DNA of 64,000 bases from Paragordius varius. Taxonomy: Eukaryota > Nematomorpha. The position numbers were made by a program, and so were the translations under genes. Shown here piece by piece: positions 24,791 through 38,500 of this stretch (positions within the stretch are counted from its first letter, which is position 1; every line of letters starts with the position of its first letter). Location: assembly GCA_964247055.1 (NCBI GenBank), contig OZ176055.1, forward strand, positions 7,440,001-7,504,000, in the 5' to 3' direction. Under the pieces are notes generated by a model. The model was not told the DNA's origin. It was given only the letters and a program-made list of their open reading frames with translations, and searched no databases.

Positions 24791-25076
24791 CAGTAGAAAC
24801 TGAAATTATGCGGACAAAACGTAACAAAGATAAATATTTTTTTTAAAAGACAACCATACTTTTTGAATCTTGATTTTTGTAAAAACTTATTGTTTTAAAC
24901 TGCAAAGTATGAAATTGATATGTATCGGTAAAACAATCAATTATATATTTTACAATTGTAGTTATATAATTTATATGAGAAAAATTGATGTTTAAAAGGT
25001 ATGGTTGTCTTTTGAAAAAAAAAACATTTGTCTTTATATTTTTATGTTTTTGTCCGTATAATTTTAATCTTTACTG
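24791..25076. mobile_element. Tc1/mariner-type MITE (CAGTAAAAAC family)
   Basis: Ends cagtagaaactgaaattatg and gtccgtataattttaatctt...actg, flanked by TA on both sides (24,789-24,790, 25,077-25,078). Interior closely resembles 2,354-2,638. Confidence 0.75.
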
Positions 25077-26181
25077 TAATTGGCGGGAGATACTCTTTCA
25101 TACATGATAGATTGTCCTATAATCTGTGATTTCGTTTTCCAGAAGATGGTTTTTCAAAAAGTTACACATTTCAAGCGCGCTGAATGAGACCAATCTAAAT
25201 ATTTATAAAAATGAAAAATGCTGGCTTTGTGATCTGTTTCCGGAAAACCGTTAGGCCCATTCAAATCCAAATGTCAAAAAAATATAATCATTAATGAATG
25301 CCCCGACTCTACCTTCGCCCTTTTTTTGAATTAGGCCCCCAGTTCAAGCCACCCCGTGTACAACACGGGATTTTTTTGAAAACACAAGTTCACAAAAATC
25401 GTGTCTTTGAGACCATTTTCCGGAAAACATGTAAGACCATTCGATTTCAAATATAATTTTTTTTACTTATTTTCGATTGCGCCGAACATAGTCGGCTCGT
25501 TTTTTTAATTTAGGCCCTCTTTTTACCTGCTCACCCCGTAAAAGGCCACATTTTTCAAAAAAACTAAGTCCACAAAAATAATTTTTTAAATCTATTTTTC
25601 GCCCAGGGTATAAGACTAAAAATTTAATGAGAATTTCATATATTCCCTGTTAAAAGACAAAGATTTTAGTCGTGCATTTTTTTATATTGGCTGTTGGGTA
25701 AGGAGAAACCCGCTAAAAACTGCCCCGTCATATCGAAATAGCGTGCCTTTGGAGGCTAAATTTCAGTAAACCTATCACGCTATATGAGTTCAAAAGCTGC
25801 TTGAAATATTACCCGTAACAAGGCAAAAATTTATATCGTGCGGTTTTTTAAAATAATACGTAATTTTGGTGCTTCACGCCCTGAAAAATGCGCCACCATA
25901 GAATTATTTTTATTTGAGGCAATTTTTCCAAAAACTAATGATAGCATAAGGAACAATCATGATTCCAGGTATTCTCGGTAAAAAGGCAAAAAAATTTATC
26001 AAGCGCTTTTTTTATATCAGCTCTGGGTAGGGAGCCCCGCCTAAAACTGCACCACCATTTCGAAATTGCGTTTTTTAGGAGTTAATTAGACTTATCAGGC
26101 CACATGAGTTTAATAAGGGCCTGAAATATTACCCGTAAAAAAGCGAATATTTAAGTCGAGTGGTTTTTTAAATTAGCCGTT

Positions 26182-26442
26182 GTGGTGACTCGAGAAACCG
26201 CAAAACAATAATATTTATTGAGATAAATTACAAAAACTAAACTATATAAAATATGCGATGGTTATATACTTTTTATGAATATAATATTTACATGCCAAGG
26301 TAAAATAACGTGTTCAGGTTAAATACAAAATTGATACAATAGTTTAATTCAAATACTAAAAGGTCATCAAAAATGTATTCACATCTAATGTATAAATTTG
26401 TCTAGTCTAAGGTTAGCTAACTGATGTATTAAAATCTATCAT
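26182..26442 (-). repeat. 3' LTR of the Ty3/gypsy fossil
   Basis: About 261 bases, matching 30,065-30,324 along its length (shared words include gtggtgactcgagaaacc and gtctaaggttagctaactga). Confidence 0.9.
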
Positions 26443-29400
26443 ATCTCCTTATCCGAATCCGAGCCAATCTGGTGCTTTTTTTCCCTAAGAGGATATCTTC
26501 TTTCAAATTCTTTTTCAGTTGTCTTTTCCGTTTTTATTTCACCCTGGGTGTCTTTCTCGTTTTCTTTTTCTTTGCTTTGTTCCTCCTCCACCTTTCGATT
26601 ATTGGTTATAATACATTCATCCGGGTATATCGTTGGACCACCATCATTCCCCTCTCCGCCGTTCCCGACGCCGGTCGGCCGTAATTGATCCGCATGTTTG
26701 CGAAGGGTTCGATTTCCATCTTTTACCGTGTACGAGAGTACCCCTGCTCTCTCCGAAATTGAACGTTTTCTCCACCCCGAATTGATTTCATTCTTTATGT
26801 ACACTTCTTCGTGTGAAAACTTGATTGAGTATGATGTCGTCATCTAATTGTTGTGAGGGTGTTTCCCTAACCCGAGAGAAAGCGGCGTTAATATTTCTTT
26901 TGAAAAATAAGTTATACGGGCACTCTTTTGTGGCGCTATATACGGCGGAGCGATAATCCCATAGCACTTAATTTATTTTTTTGTCAGGAGGCAGCTTAGG
27001 ATCCGTTAGCGATTTATAGTGTGCTTTTAAGGTGTAAATGACACGTTCCACCAGCCCATTTCGTGGATTATAGGGGCACTAGTGACATGTTTAATGTTTG
27101 CTCGTTGCAAGGTATCTTTAAAATCCTTTGATGCATAATATGATGCATTATCGGTAACTATCATTCGGGGAAACCCGTACCTTACACACCAAATTCCTAA
27201 CCAATGAACATTTCTTAGCAACTCGGCTTCAACCCATCTGGATCTACTATCGATAGCTACTAACCAATAAATCCCATCAATAGAACCGGCAATATATAGG
27301 TTCCCAGATACCCCTATTGAAATTCCATTTGTACGTGGGATTGCTTTTTTCGGTTACTCCTGCTTAACTGACACCCCATATAAGATCTCACATAATTTTC
27401 GATGTCTTGGTTTATACCTGGCCAATAAACCCTTGCCTTGGCAAGATCATTCATTACATTAGCCCCCGAATGTCCAACATGCAAAAAATTTAGCGTTTTA
27501 TTGCGCAACGCCCTGGGAATAAAAAGACGATCGCATCAATACAACAAACCATATGATTTATGTATTTCGTTTCTTATGCTCAATATCGAATTTAAAATTG
27601 GAGATCATTATGATGTAAAGCCGCTTTTAATGTCATCAGAAACTCTGCCTACTGGGTGCTTCCTCCTCAACCTCCTCAGTCGGTTCTTCATACGGTAGAC
27701 GAGATAACCAATTCGCCAGATTTTCCGAACCATTAATATATTGTATATTAAATAATCGGCTGTTCTGAGTATTCATCTTACTAATCTACTATTGTTAAGA
27801 TTACTTTGATCTCTCTTAAACCCAAACAACTTGATTAGGGGTTTATGATCAGTTAATAATACGAACTTTCTACCATACAGAAACATCTTAAACTTTTCGA
27901 GCGCATATAAAATTGCCCTTGCTTCTTTTTCAATCACCGAGAAATGTTGTTCGGCCTTCGCACATTTTCGAGCGCAAATGCTATCGTCCGTATTCCATCA
28001 CTTGTGATATGTGATAAGACTGCTCCGAATCCGTCATTCGATGCGTCTGTTTCCAACACCAACGGAAGGTTCGGGTTAAACGGTATTAGACATAATACCC
28101 TACTCACCAACAGTTTAGCTTTAAAAACCATCTCTTCTTTTGTCGACCAACACCATTTCTTATAACCTGTAAGCGCATGTAAATCCGTGATTGTAGCATG
28201 CAAAGATGGAAAACGAGAGTTAAATCCCAAAAAGACCGGAGTGATGTCTTATTGGTAGGTGTAGGACAATTCAAAATTGCTTTTATCTTTTCGTTATCAG
28301 GTTTAATTCCTTTGTCTGAAATTTTATATCCTAAATATGACACTGAGGAAAGAGCTAATTGAATTTTATCCCTTTTCAATTTCAAACCCACAGCAGCTAA
28401 TTTGTTCAAAACTTTTTTATAAGTTATCCTTATGTCCATTACCGTTGTTCCACTAACAATTACATCATCTAAGTAAATTGCCGTACCTGGACAATTATTT
28501 AATAACTCATCCATAATTTGTTGAAATATCGTGGGTGCACTAGTATTCCAAATAAAAGTCTCTTAAATCGAAAAAGATCTATGCGAATTAAACGTGAGTA
28601 AATGTTGATAATCTTGGTGGATAGGCATTTGTCAATAAGCTTCTTTTAGATCTAGGGTTGTAAAAACTTTTCCCTGCCCGATTTTAAAAACTAACTGATC
28701 AAACTTTGGAAAATGATCGACAGGAACAGACTTGGGTTAACAGTAACTCTAAAATCACGACATATGCGAATATCATTTAACTATCACCAACGGAGTTACC
28801 CAGTCAATTGTTTGCGAGGGGTTTATGGCCTAAATGATACCCAGACTTTCAAGCCTTTTTAATTTACTCTCTACCTTAGACTGAAGCGGGATAGGTACCC
28901 TCCTGACTGCAAATCTTTTTGGGATATTAACATACTTGATGGGTGGTCCCATGTAACACCCAATACCCTCACAAAACAAATCCTTAAATTTATTTAAATC
29001 CACACCAACATTCTTTACACAGACAGCATCTGGAAATCTACATTAAAAACTTTTCATCCACGGTAACCTAAAAATGTTACCCCAATCCTCCCTGGTAACC
29101 ATACATTCCAACTATTTACCATACCATTCCATTTAATATATACCACGCATTGTCCCATCACCTATACCTTGATGTTTAAACCCAACTATCTGACCCGCGG
29201 GTACTAAGGTCGGCCTTCAAATCTCCATCCATGTGCGTTTCCCAATCAATGATATTTGAGCTCCGGTACTGTACAACATCCTCACCCAATAGCCATTCCG
29301 ACTTGCTTGCGTTCGGGCTTCATTATTATTATTATTGTTAGCATTCACTATATTAACTCGCCGGCAACACCTGCCAAAATGACCTCGTCCTTTGCATCGA

Positions 29401-30064
29401 TAACACTCTTTGTTGAAGCGGGACACCGGTTGATCGCATGTACGTACCCACATTTTCCACACTTCTTTTTTATTTCATCACCCTATTGTCAGAACCCTGT
29501 TCAATCAAACAACTATCCGCCTTTTCATGCGCCATTGCCATTTCTACCACCATCTCCAACGAAACAGGTTATCCATCAAACATGGCATCTGGATATTTTG
29601 TGAACAGATCAATTTCCAAACTCTTGAGTTGAAACCCTCCAACAAATCCATTTCTGATTCTTAGCATTGCATCTAGCCCAAAGTTGCAACGGGCAGCACA
29701 TTTCTTTACCCGAATCTAATAATCCATCACTGGTTCCGTGGCTTCCAACCGGAGTTGCGTAAACTGGAACCTGGCTGCAAACACATTGTATGTCGGAGGA
29801 AATATTTTTTTCCAGCTGCTAACAAAGCATCCCACCCCACTTCCTCTAACAGTACGGGATAAAAGAATTTCTTCAACTTTGGAATATGGGATAGACCGAT
29901 GTAGGCTAATAACAAGTTTTTTTTGTTTCATCATTTTCTTGAATTAATTTCACTTTTAACATTCTATTTATATAATCGATATAGTCATCAAAGCTAGTTG
30001 CGGGATCATATGCTTCCAGAATTAATTCCATGCAATGTAATGAGATAAAAAAGCCGCGCCAAAA

Positions 30065-30324
30065 GTGGTGACTCGAGAAACCGTAAAAAATAATATTTTT
30101 TGAAATAAATTGCAAAAACTAAACTATATAAAATTAGCGATGTTTATATACTTTTTATGAATATAATATTTACATGCCAAGTTAAAATAACGTGTGCAGG
30201 TTAAATAAAAAATTGATACAATATTTTAATTCAAATACTAAAACGTCATCAAAAATGTATTCAAATCTAATATATAAATTTGTCTAGTCTAAGGTTAGCT
30301 AACTGATGTATTCAAATCTGTCAC
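30065..30324 (-). repeat. 5' LTR of the Ty3/gypsy fossil
   Basis: About 260 bases, partner of 26,182-26,442. The outer edge meets the target duplication ccgtt, after which the Helitron-like sequence resumes (aatcagg...cgccctaaaa). Confidence 0.9.
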
Positions 30325-31746
30325 CCGTTAATCAGGATTTTTTCGCCCTAAAAATGCGCTATCATTGAACTATTAGTTTTTAAGCCATTCTTCCAAAAAC
30401 TATTAAGAAAATAAGGAATGAATGATAAATCCAGGTATTCCCTTATAAAGGCGAAATTTTTATCGAACCTCTTTTTTATATTGGCCTCTGGGTAGGGGGC
30501 TCCCCGCCGACAACTGTCCCACCATATCGATACAGCGTGACTTTGGAGGCAGATTGAAAACTTATCAGCCCATATGAGTTCAATAAGGGCTTAAAATATT
30601 ATCCATAAAAAGGAAAAAATTTAAGTAGAGGGGTTTTAGTAAATTACCCCTTAATTAGGCCCTTGCCGGGAAAAATGGGCCACCATAGGAGGACTTTTTT
30701 TGTTTTGGGGCAATTTTTCGAAAATCCACAAGAGCATATGGAATCAATCATGATTCCAGGTATTCTCTAGTTAAGGCAATTTTAATCTAGCGTCCTTTTG
30801 TTTTGCCCATGGTTAGGGGGTTACCAGCGTAAAACTGGGTCACCATATGGATACAGCATGCCTTTGGAGCCACATTTCAGAAAACATATAAGTCTAATAG
30901 GAACTTATGAAATCCATGATAATTTCATATATTCCCTATATAAAGGGAAAAATTTGCCCAACGCTTTTTTGATACCTGCACCTGGTAAGGATACCCACCA
31001 AAATCTGTGCCTCTATATAGAAATTGCGTTGTTTTGGAGCTTACAGAAAATTTATGAAGCCATATGAGCTCATTAAAAGCTTGAAATATTACCCGTAACT
31101 AGTTAAAGATTAAGGTCAGGGTTTTTTTTCATTAGACGTTAATTTGAGGCCTTTATGCCCTAAAATACGCCATTATATAAGGATTATATGTTTAGGTATT
31201 TTTTCGATAACCCATGAGACGATGGTATTAAAGATGATTCCAAATATTTGCCGTATGGCAAAGAATTTAACTCAGCGTTTTTTTAATATAGGTCTATGTG
31301 TAGGGGTCTACCGGTTTAAAATTGAGACGCCATACAAAAATGGCGTGGTTTTGGAGGTAGTTTTCAAAAAACTTAAGAAGCCATACGGGTTCGGTTAAAC
31401 ACATTCCGGGGGACTCGTATAATATCATTTTTCCTTTAAAAAGGGACCGCAAATGATTTACTTTTTATGTCCCTTGATCACCAAAATAAAACTTTTAACC
31501 ATGATTTCGTAAAACGATCTTAAAATAAATCCAATGATAGTTGAATATTAATTTTAATAAGGTACAGTTTAAATATGGTTAATTTCGAGTAAACAATATT
31601 TGAGCCTATGCAAAAAGAATAATTAAAGACAGTTTTTGATTAAATATTTTTATTATTTTTTTACCTCCATTACCTCTATTTATTGCAAATTATTAAGAAT
31701 AATTATCGGTGTTAGACTACGTCAGAGCTAAGCTAGACAGCCAGCT

Positions 31747-32265
31747 TTATAAAAAATAAACATAAAAAATAATTTAATAGTTTAATCTAATATATTTGAC
31801 GAGAATTCAATTATTATTTTAACATAAAATCGTTCTCGTTGACACTATTAAGAATAAACATGATTTGTATATGTAATTACTATACTGTTAATAAAACGAA
31901 AAATAGTATAAATATGAAAAGTTATTATTAAATAAAGAATTCAAAGTATGTGAAATAAATCAATGGGCAAAATGGTAAAATAATCAATTGTAATATAATT
32001 CAACATTTTTCGATTCAATGCGTTAACAAAAGGCGATAAAAATATTTTTTTGTTAAAAGTGATTGCAAACAGTTTTTTATATTCTCCCATGATCCAATCC
32101 AATATTTTTAGAATGGTCACAGCTTTGCAGTTAAATAAATTAATGTCTTTTTGCCTGTTCTAAAGGAAATATTAAATTAATAGGAAAATAAACTACATTC
32201 AAATGACACATCCAAAATTTAATTATCATATATATAAGCGTAAAATAAAACCAATATAAAAGAAA
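31747..32265. other. No gene; left edge of duplicated unit 1
   Basis: AT-rich. From roughly 32,150 onward, similarity with the region upstream of 51,827 begins. Nothing else recognised. Confidence 0.4.
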
Positions 32266-32565
32266 TTCGGTATATACAAAAACTTTCAATGAAGAGCTGA
32301 GTAAATACCAACCATTTATAACTAAATATAGCAACGTGACTAAATTAAAACCACAATTTTTAACTGAAGAAATTTCCTACTAACTAATAATTAAATGGAA
32401 AGAATTATACAGCAGAATGGCATTTTCCACTAAAATTTTTATATAAAGAAAGCGGTTATATTTGTTCAAGTGTCTGAGATATGCCGATTCATGCTTAATT
32501 TTAAAGGGATGGCCCTTATTTAGTGTGCAAAACTTTTTCATTACATCTTTTTGAATTTCTTTAAA
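32266..32565 (+). promoter_or_regulatory. Conserved 5' flank, unit 1, with possible TATA box
   Basis: Shares an ordered series of words with 51,520-51,826 and, inverted, with 3,009-3,300: gagctgagtaaatacc, atagcaacgtgac, agatatgccgattcatg, ggcccttatttagtg. A tttatataaag at about 32,438 lies some 130 bases before the ATG and could be a TATA box. Unit 2 has a weaker tttatttatagaagg in the same place. Confidence 0.45.
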
Positions 32566-35500
32566 ATGTTTCTTATAATACCCACCTTTTTGTGCATAGT
32601 ATTATCTTGGAACGGTTTTATTAGGGCGCAAACAAGTAATATTTTATTGAATTGGTTCTAAAAAGTATATGTTATTGAATTATAATTTTTTGGTATTTTT
32701 CAAAAGGTTTTTTGCGTTATTAGTACTTAATCAATTAGATTTATAATTAATGATGCATTTGTAAATTTCATATCATGAAAGATGGATCGTCCGCCTGAAC
32801 AACGGGTCAAATAATTATAATTTACTTTTAATGTTGAGAATATATACTAAAGATTTATCAAAAAGATTTATCCTTAATCATTTGGAAACCGATTCCATAT
32901 TTTGTTCTTATATTTTTAATTTTTTAGATGTGCAAAACAATATGCAGCAGGTATGTAGTTTTCCAATTTTTTCCTTTATTATATACATATATCTATATAT
33001 ATATGATTCTAATAAATTTCTTGTTAACACTTAATATCAAAAGTTATTTAATTGTATTTTCGATATAAAGGAGTACTTTAAATGTCAATGTCGAAGCGTT
33101 AATACCTTTGCATCACAGTTAAAAGAAGGTGGATTACTGTTTGTTACGAGTGCTAAACATTTTCAGCAAGTTCTTAAGGCGAGTCGAATCGAAAAAACCG
33201 ATCAGTTTAGAAAAGTGTCAAACCCACAAAAACATAGGTCAGACACGTATACAATAAAGGATTGTGATTGTGAAAAATCAGAAAGCAAAACCATTAGCTG
33301 CCCTAACGACTACCTTAATTTCGTATCAAGTGTAAGTCCGAAAATTAATATTTTCTTGATGTCAAATTTATAGATTCAAATTTAAGTTGTGTATACATTT
33401 ATGGGATTGTGAATTTGGCTTTTTACCAGAAATCGGCAATCAAACTCTTCTCGTAAAACTAGAACCATTAGCAAATGAACTGTTTACGAAACTGGAACTA
33501 AACTATCTCGATCAGAGTTTTTATTTTATAAATAATAATATATTGAACCCTCAACCAAATATAATTTCGATTTTAAACCCTATTATACCATTTGACTTCA
33601 AGAGTGTCCTTGAACACTTCAAGTTGGTCCTTGAACATTTCAAGTTGATCCTTGAACAATTCAAGTTGGTCCTTGAACACTTCAAGTTGGTCCTTTGACT
33701 TTTTTGTTTTGTTTTTAACTTTTTTTCAATCAAATCGTAAAAAATTTATCTATTTTATTATTTTTAACCTATTTTCTACTGTTTAACATAAATTTTAAAT
33801 CGATATCAACTTTTAATCTTTGAGAAACCGTATATCTTTATTAATTTCTTAAAATAATTTTGGATATTTATAAGACTTTAACACGATATGAAAAAATATA
33901 TAAGTTTTCTGGGTTATTAATTAAATTTTTATATTAAAAATATTTAAAAATCAATAATTTTGTTCAATTGAAAAAAAAATAGTTTGAAACAAAAAAGTGG
34001 TTTTTCAATAAAAATTTTTATTTTTAAACGAATAAATATATAGCAAATAAAGAAATTAGGTTAATAAATAATAAAATAAAAAAATAAATGCAAAAATTAT
34101 GGTTAAATCAAAATTTATAAATTTTAAGGACCAACTTGAATTGTTCAAGGACCAACTTGAATTGTTCAAGGACCAACTTGAATTGTTCAAGGACCAACTT
34201 GAATTGTTCAAGGACCAACTTACACTGTTCAAGGACCAACTTGAATTGTTCAAGGACCAACTTGAAGTGTTCAAGGACACTCTTGAAGTGCAAATGGTAT
34301 ATATAAATTTTGTGTAAAAACACTATCTAGTCGCGTCAATACAGCGCTATTGGTTATATGAATAATAAGTTGTGGGAAGTATCGGCTAAAAAAATTTGCA
34401 TTCCGTATTCATCAGATAATAATAATAATGATAAGAATGATTTGGAAATTTATAGAGTAATGCTACAAAAACCAAAAATAATTGACAATGATCCTAATCA
34501 AGTGACCATACTAGAAGATATTTTACCAGATGAGGCCGAAGGGAATTTGTTAAAACAATTCATTAAATACCAAAATGGGGAATATAAACCACAATCCAGC
34601 GATGACCCCGTTGTAACTCTTTTTACAGACAAAATCCTTAAAAAAGTTTTGCCCTATCATGCTAATGAAAGCCAATTAACTCCTATCCTGTATGATGTGT
34701 ATCATGCCTACATAGGTACAAAATTCAATTATACATGGATTAACCCTTATATACCGCACACAATAGCTATGTCCGATCAAATTTTAAAAGAACGGGTAAT
34801 ATAATTTACTCTATACAAAATAAAATTGGTTAGACCTTTTATTATTTATATCATTTACTAGTCAAGTATGTATAACACCCACTTTATTGTTGGTCATTAG
34901 TAATGAAGTAAGTAGCGCATGATATCTCATCTTTACGTCAAGTGTGTCCTTCACCAAGTTGGCCCTTATTTTTCACCAAAACTATATACATCTACCTATC
35001 ATTATTTAACCTATTATTTAAATCATAACTAAACTCTAATTAATATCAACTTTTTTTCGTTCAAAGCAAGGTTTTTTAATTGATTTCTTAAAATTTTTTT
35101 AATATTTGTAAACTTAATTACATATAAGTTTTATGAGTTAATAATTTTATTTTTTAATTAAATATAGAAATAAGTTAATAATTTTATTGAATTGTAAAAA
35201 AAGTTTGAAAAAAATTGGTACAAAAAAATATTAATTTCAACTGAAAAAAATAATCATAAATATTTAATTTAAAAAATAATAAAAAGAAACATGCCATGGT
35301 TATATCCCAAATTAATATATTTAAGGACCACATTGAAGTAGAGGCGTAGAGAGGAGGGAGTTGGAGGGGTGCAGGATTTCGAAAATTTTAATTTCATTAA
35401 AAAAATAGGTATTTAAAAGTTATTATTTTATATCTATTATATATTTATAAAAATGGAAAATGTGGCTTTGTGCTCTGTGTCCGGAAAACCGGTAGCATTC

Positions 35501-38500
35501 AAAACCAAATGTCGAAAAAATATAATCATTAATAAATGCCGACAATATCTTCAACCTTTTTTTAAATTAGGCCCCCAGTTCTGGCCGTGTAAAAAAACGA
35601 AAGTCCACAAAAATCGTGTCTTTGAGACAATTTCCAGGAAAACGTGTTGGACCATAATATGATTTTTTTTACCTATTTTCATTGCACCGAATCGGCTCGC
35701 ATTTTTAATTTAGGCCCTCTTTTTACCCGCTATCCCCGCCACTTTTTGTATAAAACCAAGTCGACAATATTAATATTTTGAATCTATTTTTCGCCAAGGG
35801 CATGAGACTGAAAAAATTTAATAGATTCCAGGTATTCCACGTTGAAAGGCAAAAATTTTATTCGTGCGTTTTATTATATTGGCTGGTGGATAAGGAGATA
35901 CCCGCTAAAAACTACCCCATCATATCGAAATAGCGTGCCTTTATGGGGCTAAATTTCATAAAACCTTTCAGGCCATATGAGTTCAATAGGTGCTAAAAAT
36001 ATTACCCGTAACAAGGCAAAAATTTAGGTCATACGGTTTTTTTAATTAGCCGTTAATTAGGCCCTTCACGCCTTTTAATGAGTGCTTATGGAATCAATCC
36101 TGATTGCAAATATTCTCCGTAAAAAGGCAAATTTAATCAACCCGCCTAAAACTACGCCATCATATCTAAATTGCGTTGTTTAGGATTAATTTTCAGAAAA
36201 CTTATCATGCCATATAATAATAAGGGTCTAAATTACCCGTTAAAAGCCAAAATTTAAAGTCGAGCAGTTTTTTTAAATTAGCCGTTAATTAGGCCTTTTA
36301 CACCCTAAATGCGCTATCATTGAATTATTATTTTAAGCCATTTTTCCAAAAATTAAGACATAAGGAATGAAATCTATTCCAGGTATACTCCTATAAAGTT
36401 AAAAATTTATGGAAGTTCCTTTTTTATATTGGCCTGGGCGACCCGCCAACAACTGCGCTATCATATCGATACAGTATGACTTTGGAGGCATATTTTAGAA
36501 AACCTATGAATCCAATAGGAACATATGGAATCCATGACAATTCAAGATATTCCCTATAAAAAAACAAAAATTTTGCCCAACGCTTTTTTATACCTGCCGA
36601 GCTACCCGCCAAAGACTGCGCCTCTATATAAAACTGCGTGGAGCTAATTTACAAAAAGATTTTGAAGCCATGTGAGCTCATTAAAAGCTTGATACCCTTA
36701 ACTAGGTAAAAATTAAGGTCAGGCGTTTTTTTCATTAGCCGTTAATTTGGGGCCTTTCCTAAAAATAGGCCACTATATAATGATTATTTGTTTAGGTATT
36801 TTTTCGAATAACCCTTTAGACTATGGTAACAAAGATGATTCCAAATATTTGCCCTATTAAGGCAAAAAATTTAACTCTGCTTTTTTCATATAGGTCTATG
36901 GGTAGGGGTCTACCGGTTTAAAACTGAGACGCCATACAAAAATGGCAAGGTTTTGCAGCTAGTTTTCAAAAAACCTAAGAAGTCATACGAGTTCAGTTAC
37001 ACACATTTCTGGGAAATTTGTAAATATTATTCTTTCCTTTAAAAAGGGGCCACAAATGATTTACTCTTTATATCCCTTGATCCGTGTGTGAACACAATTT
37101 TAAAATAAAACTTATCCATGATTTCGTAAAACGAAAATCTCAAAATAAATCCAATGATATTTGAATATTAACTCAAAAACCTGTAAAAGAATAATTAATG
37201 ACATTTTTTTTATTAAATAAGTTTTTTATTTTTATCTCCATTACCTCTTTTTATTGCAAATTATTAAGAATTATTATCGGTGAGACTATGAAGCGAAGCG
37301 TGACAGGGTCAGCTAGTAATGCATAAAAGTATCGTCCATTTATGAGTGTTCATGTCTAGAAATTCAATTTGATAATTTTTTTAAATGCAAGGGCTGGCAT
37401 GGAGGAGGGGGCACCATCACGTATTAATGCACAGGACGCGAGTAATGTAAGCTACGCCTCTTCATTGAAGTGTTTAAAGACCTAACTTTAATTATCAAGG
37501 AGCAATTGTAAATAATAATTATTTATTGTTCGCATTCGTCGTAAAACCCTAATAATTTCTAAACTATTTTTAAAACTCTCTAAGGTCATATTTGCCTTAA
37601 AATTTCATGTAAAATTAATCTTACTATATTATTATTCTATTTTTTAGACTATCAATTATGAAACACTGGCATTGACTCGGAAATCGCATTACTGTGGTAT
37701 AAACAAATGTAAGATTTTATGATTGTATATTATCTTTGCCCAAAGTAGAAATATGGATAGGTTCGTCATTTATTGTTAAACGAATGATTCCTAAGAACAT
37801 ATTAATTAGCCTGAATTTTTGTGTTTCGAAACAAGTCTAAGTCATGAGTTTAAAAGGACATAATTTATATATGCAGATTTGTTTTTGTTCGATAGTATTA
37901 TTTAACACTTCGATTCAATTGGGGTATCTAAATACCCCAGACTAAATTTAAATTAGGAATTTTAAAAAACTAGTGAAGAAACGGTTCCAATTTAAATTTA
38001 TGCTTCTATCCTTATAAAAATATATAAATATGCCAAAGTATCTAAATAAAGTTTTGTTTTGAAAAAAGATTTCCATTAAAACTACTTCGACGCCATTTTT
38101 ATTTTACAAAATATTTGCAAAATTTCGTCTTCATTCAATTTTGAGGGTAAATTTAAGCTAATTTTTTATTTAAATTACATCTAACAGATAAAAATAGAAA
38201 AAGCGGTTTATTTGATATTATTTTTCAATTTTACCATTGCACACATGTCACGTTGACTAATTTTTTGCCTTTCGGTTTTAGCTTAAAATAAGTAATATCA
38301 AGTATTTTTGAATAAGATTTTTTATATATTCGGTTTATCAATATTATATAAGTGCAAAACACCATGGTTCTGATTCCTTCCATATCTAAAAAAATTTAAT
38401 TTTAAAAAGGCCTGGGGTATTTAACTACCCCAATTTGAATCGAAGGACTAAAATGAATGTGTTGTATCCGAGTGTTAAACATCAATGGAAATTTTTGAGT

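Larger units (their letters stand above)
26182..30324 (-). mobile_element. Ty3/gypsy LTR retrotransposon, fossil
   Basis: Inserted in the Helitron-like element, flanked by the 5-bp duplication ccgtt (26,177-26,181 and 30,325-30,329). Transcription would run on the minus strand: 5' LTR at the right, 3' LTR at the left. Parts recognised in order: Gag zinc knuckle, aspartic protease region, reverse transcriptase, RNase H, integrase zinc-binding and core domains, and an Arg/Glu-rich tail. The order RT-RNase H-integrase places it in Ty3/gypsy. No envelope gene was seen. It is broken, with on the order of ten or more interruptions. The LTRs differ by roughly 7-8 % by eye, so it is moderately old. 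Confidence 0.9.
25194..31746 (+). mobile_element. Helitron-like element of ~160-bp monomers, split by an LTR element
   Basis: Starts TCTAAATATTTATAAAAATG, like the other family members, and ends with a decayed version of the terminus seen intact at 37,316. After a unique head of about 450 bases (accgttaggcccattc, gtcggctcg, taggccctctttttac) the body is a degenerate tandem array. The landmark [gc]gccaccat recurs near 25,722, 25,889, 26,049, then after the inserted LTR element near 30,356, 30,508, 30,668, 30,828, 31,006, 31,167 and 31,324, giving a spacing of about 152-178 bases. Other recurring words are attccaggtattc, tattacccgtaa and aggccatatgagttcaa. No Rep/helicase coding, so non-autonomous. 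Confidence 0.65.

Noticed and set aside
27438-29947. Plus-strand frames across 26.4-30.1 kb
   Set aside because: Antisense shadows of the minus-strand LTR retrotransposon fossil.
33387-33733. Open frames with repeated LEHFKLV / KCSRTNL
   Set aside because: Translation of the 21-bp minisatellite (period divisible by three) on both strands; the paralogous gene has no such exon and phases join without it.
34056-34323. Open frames with repeated LELFKDQ / WSLNNSS
   Set aside because: The opposite arm of the same intronic minisatellite palindrome.
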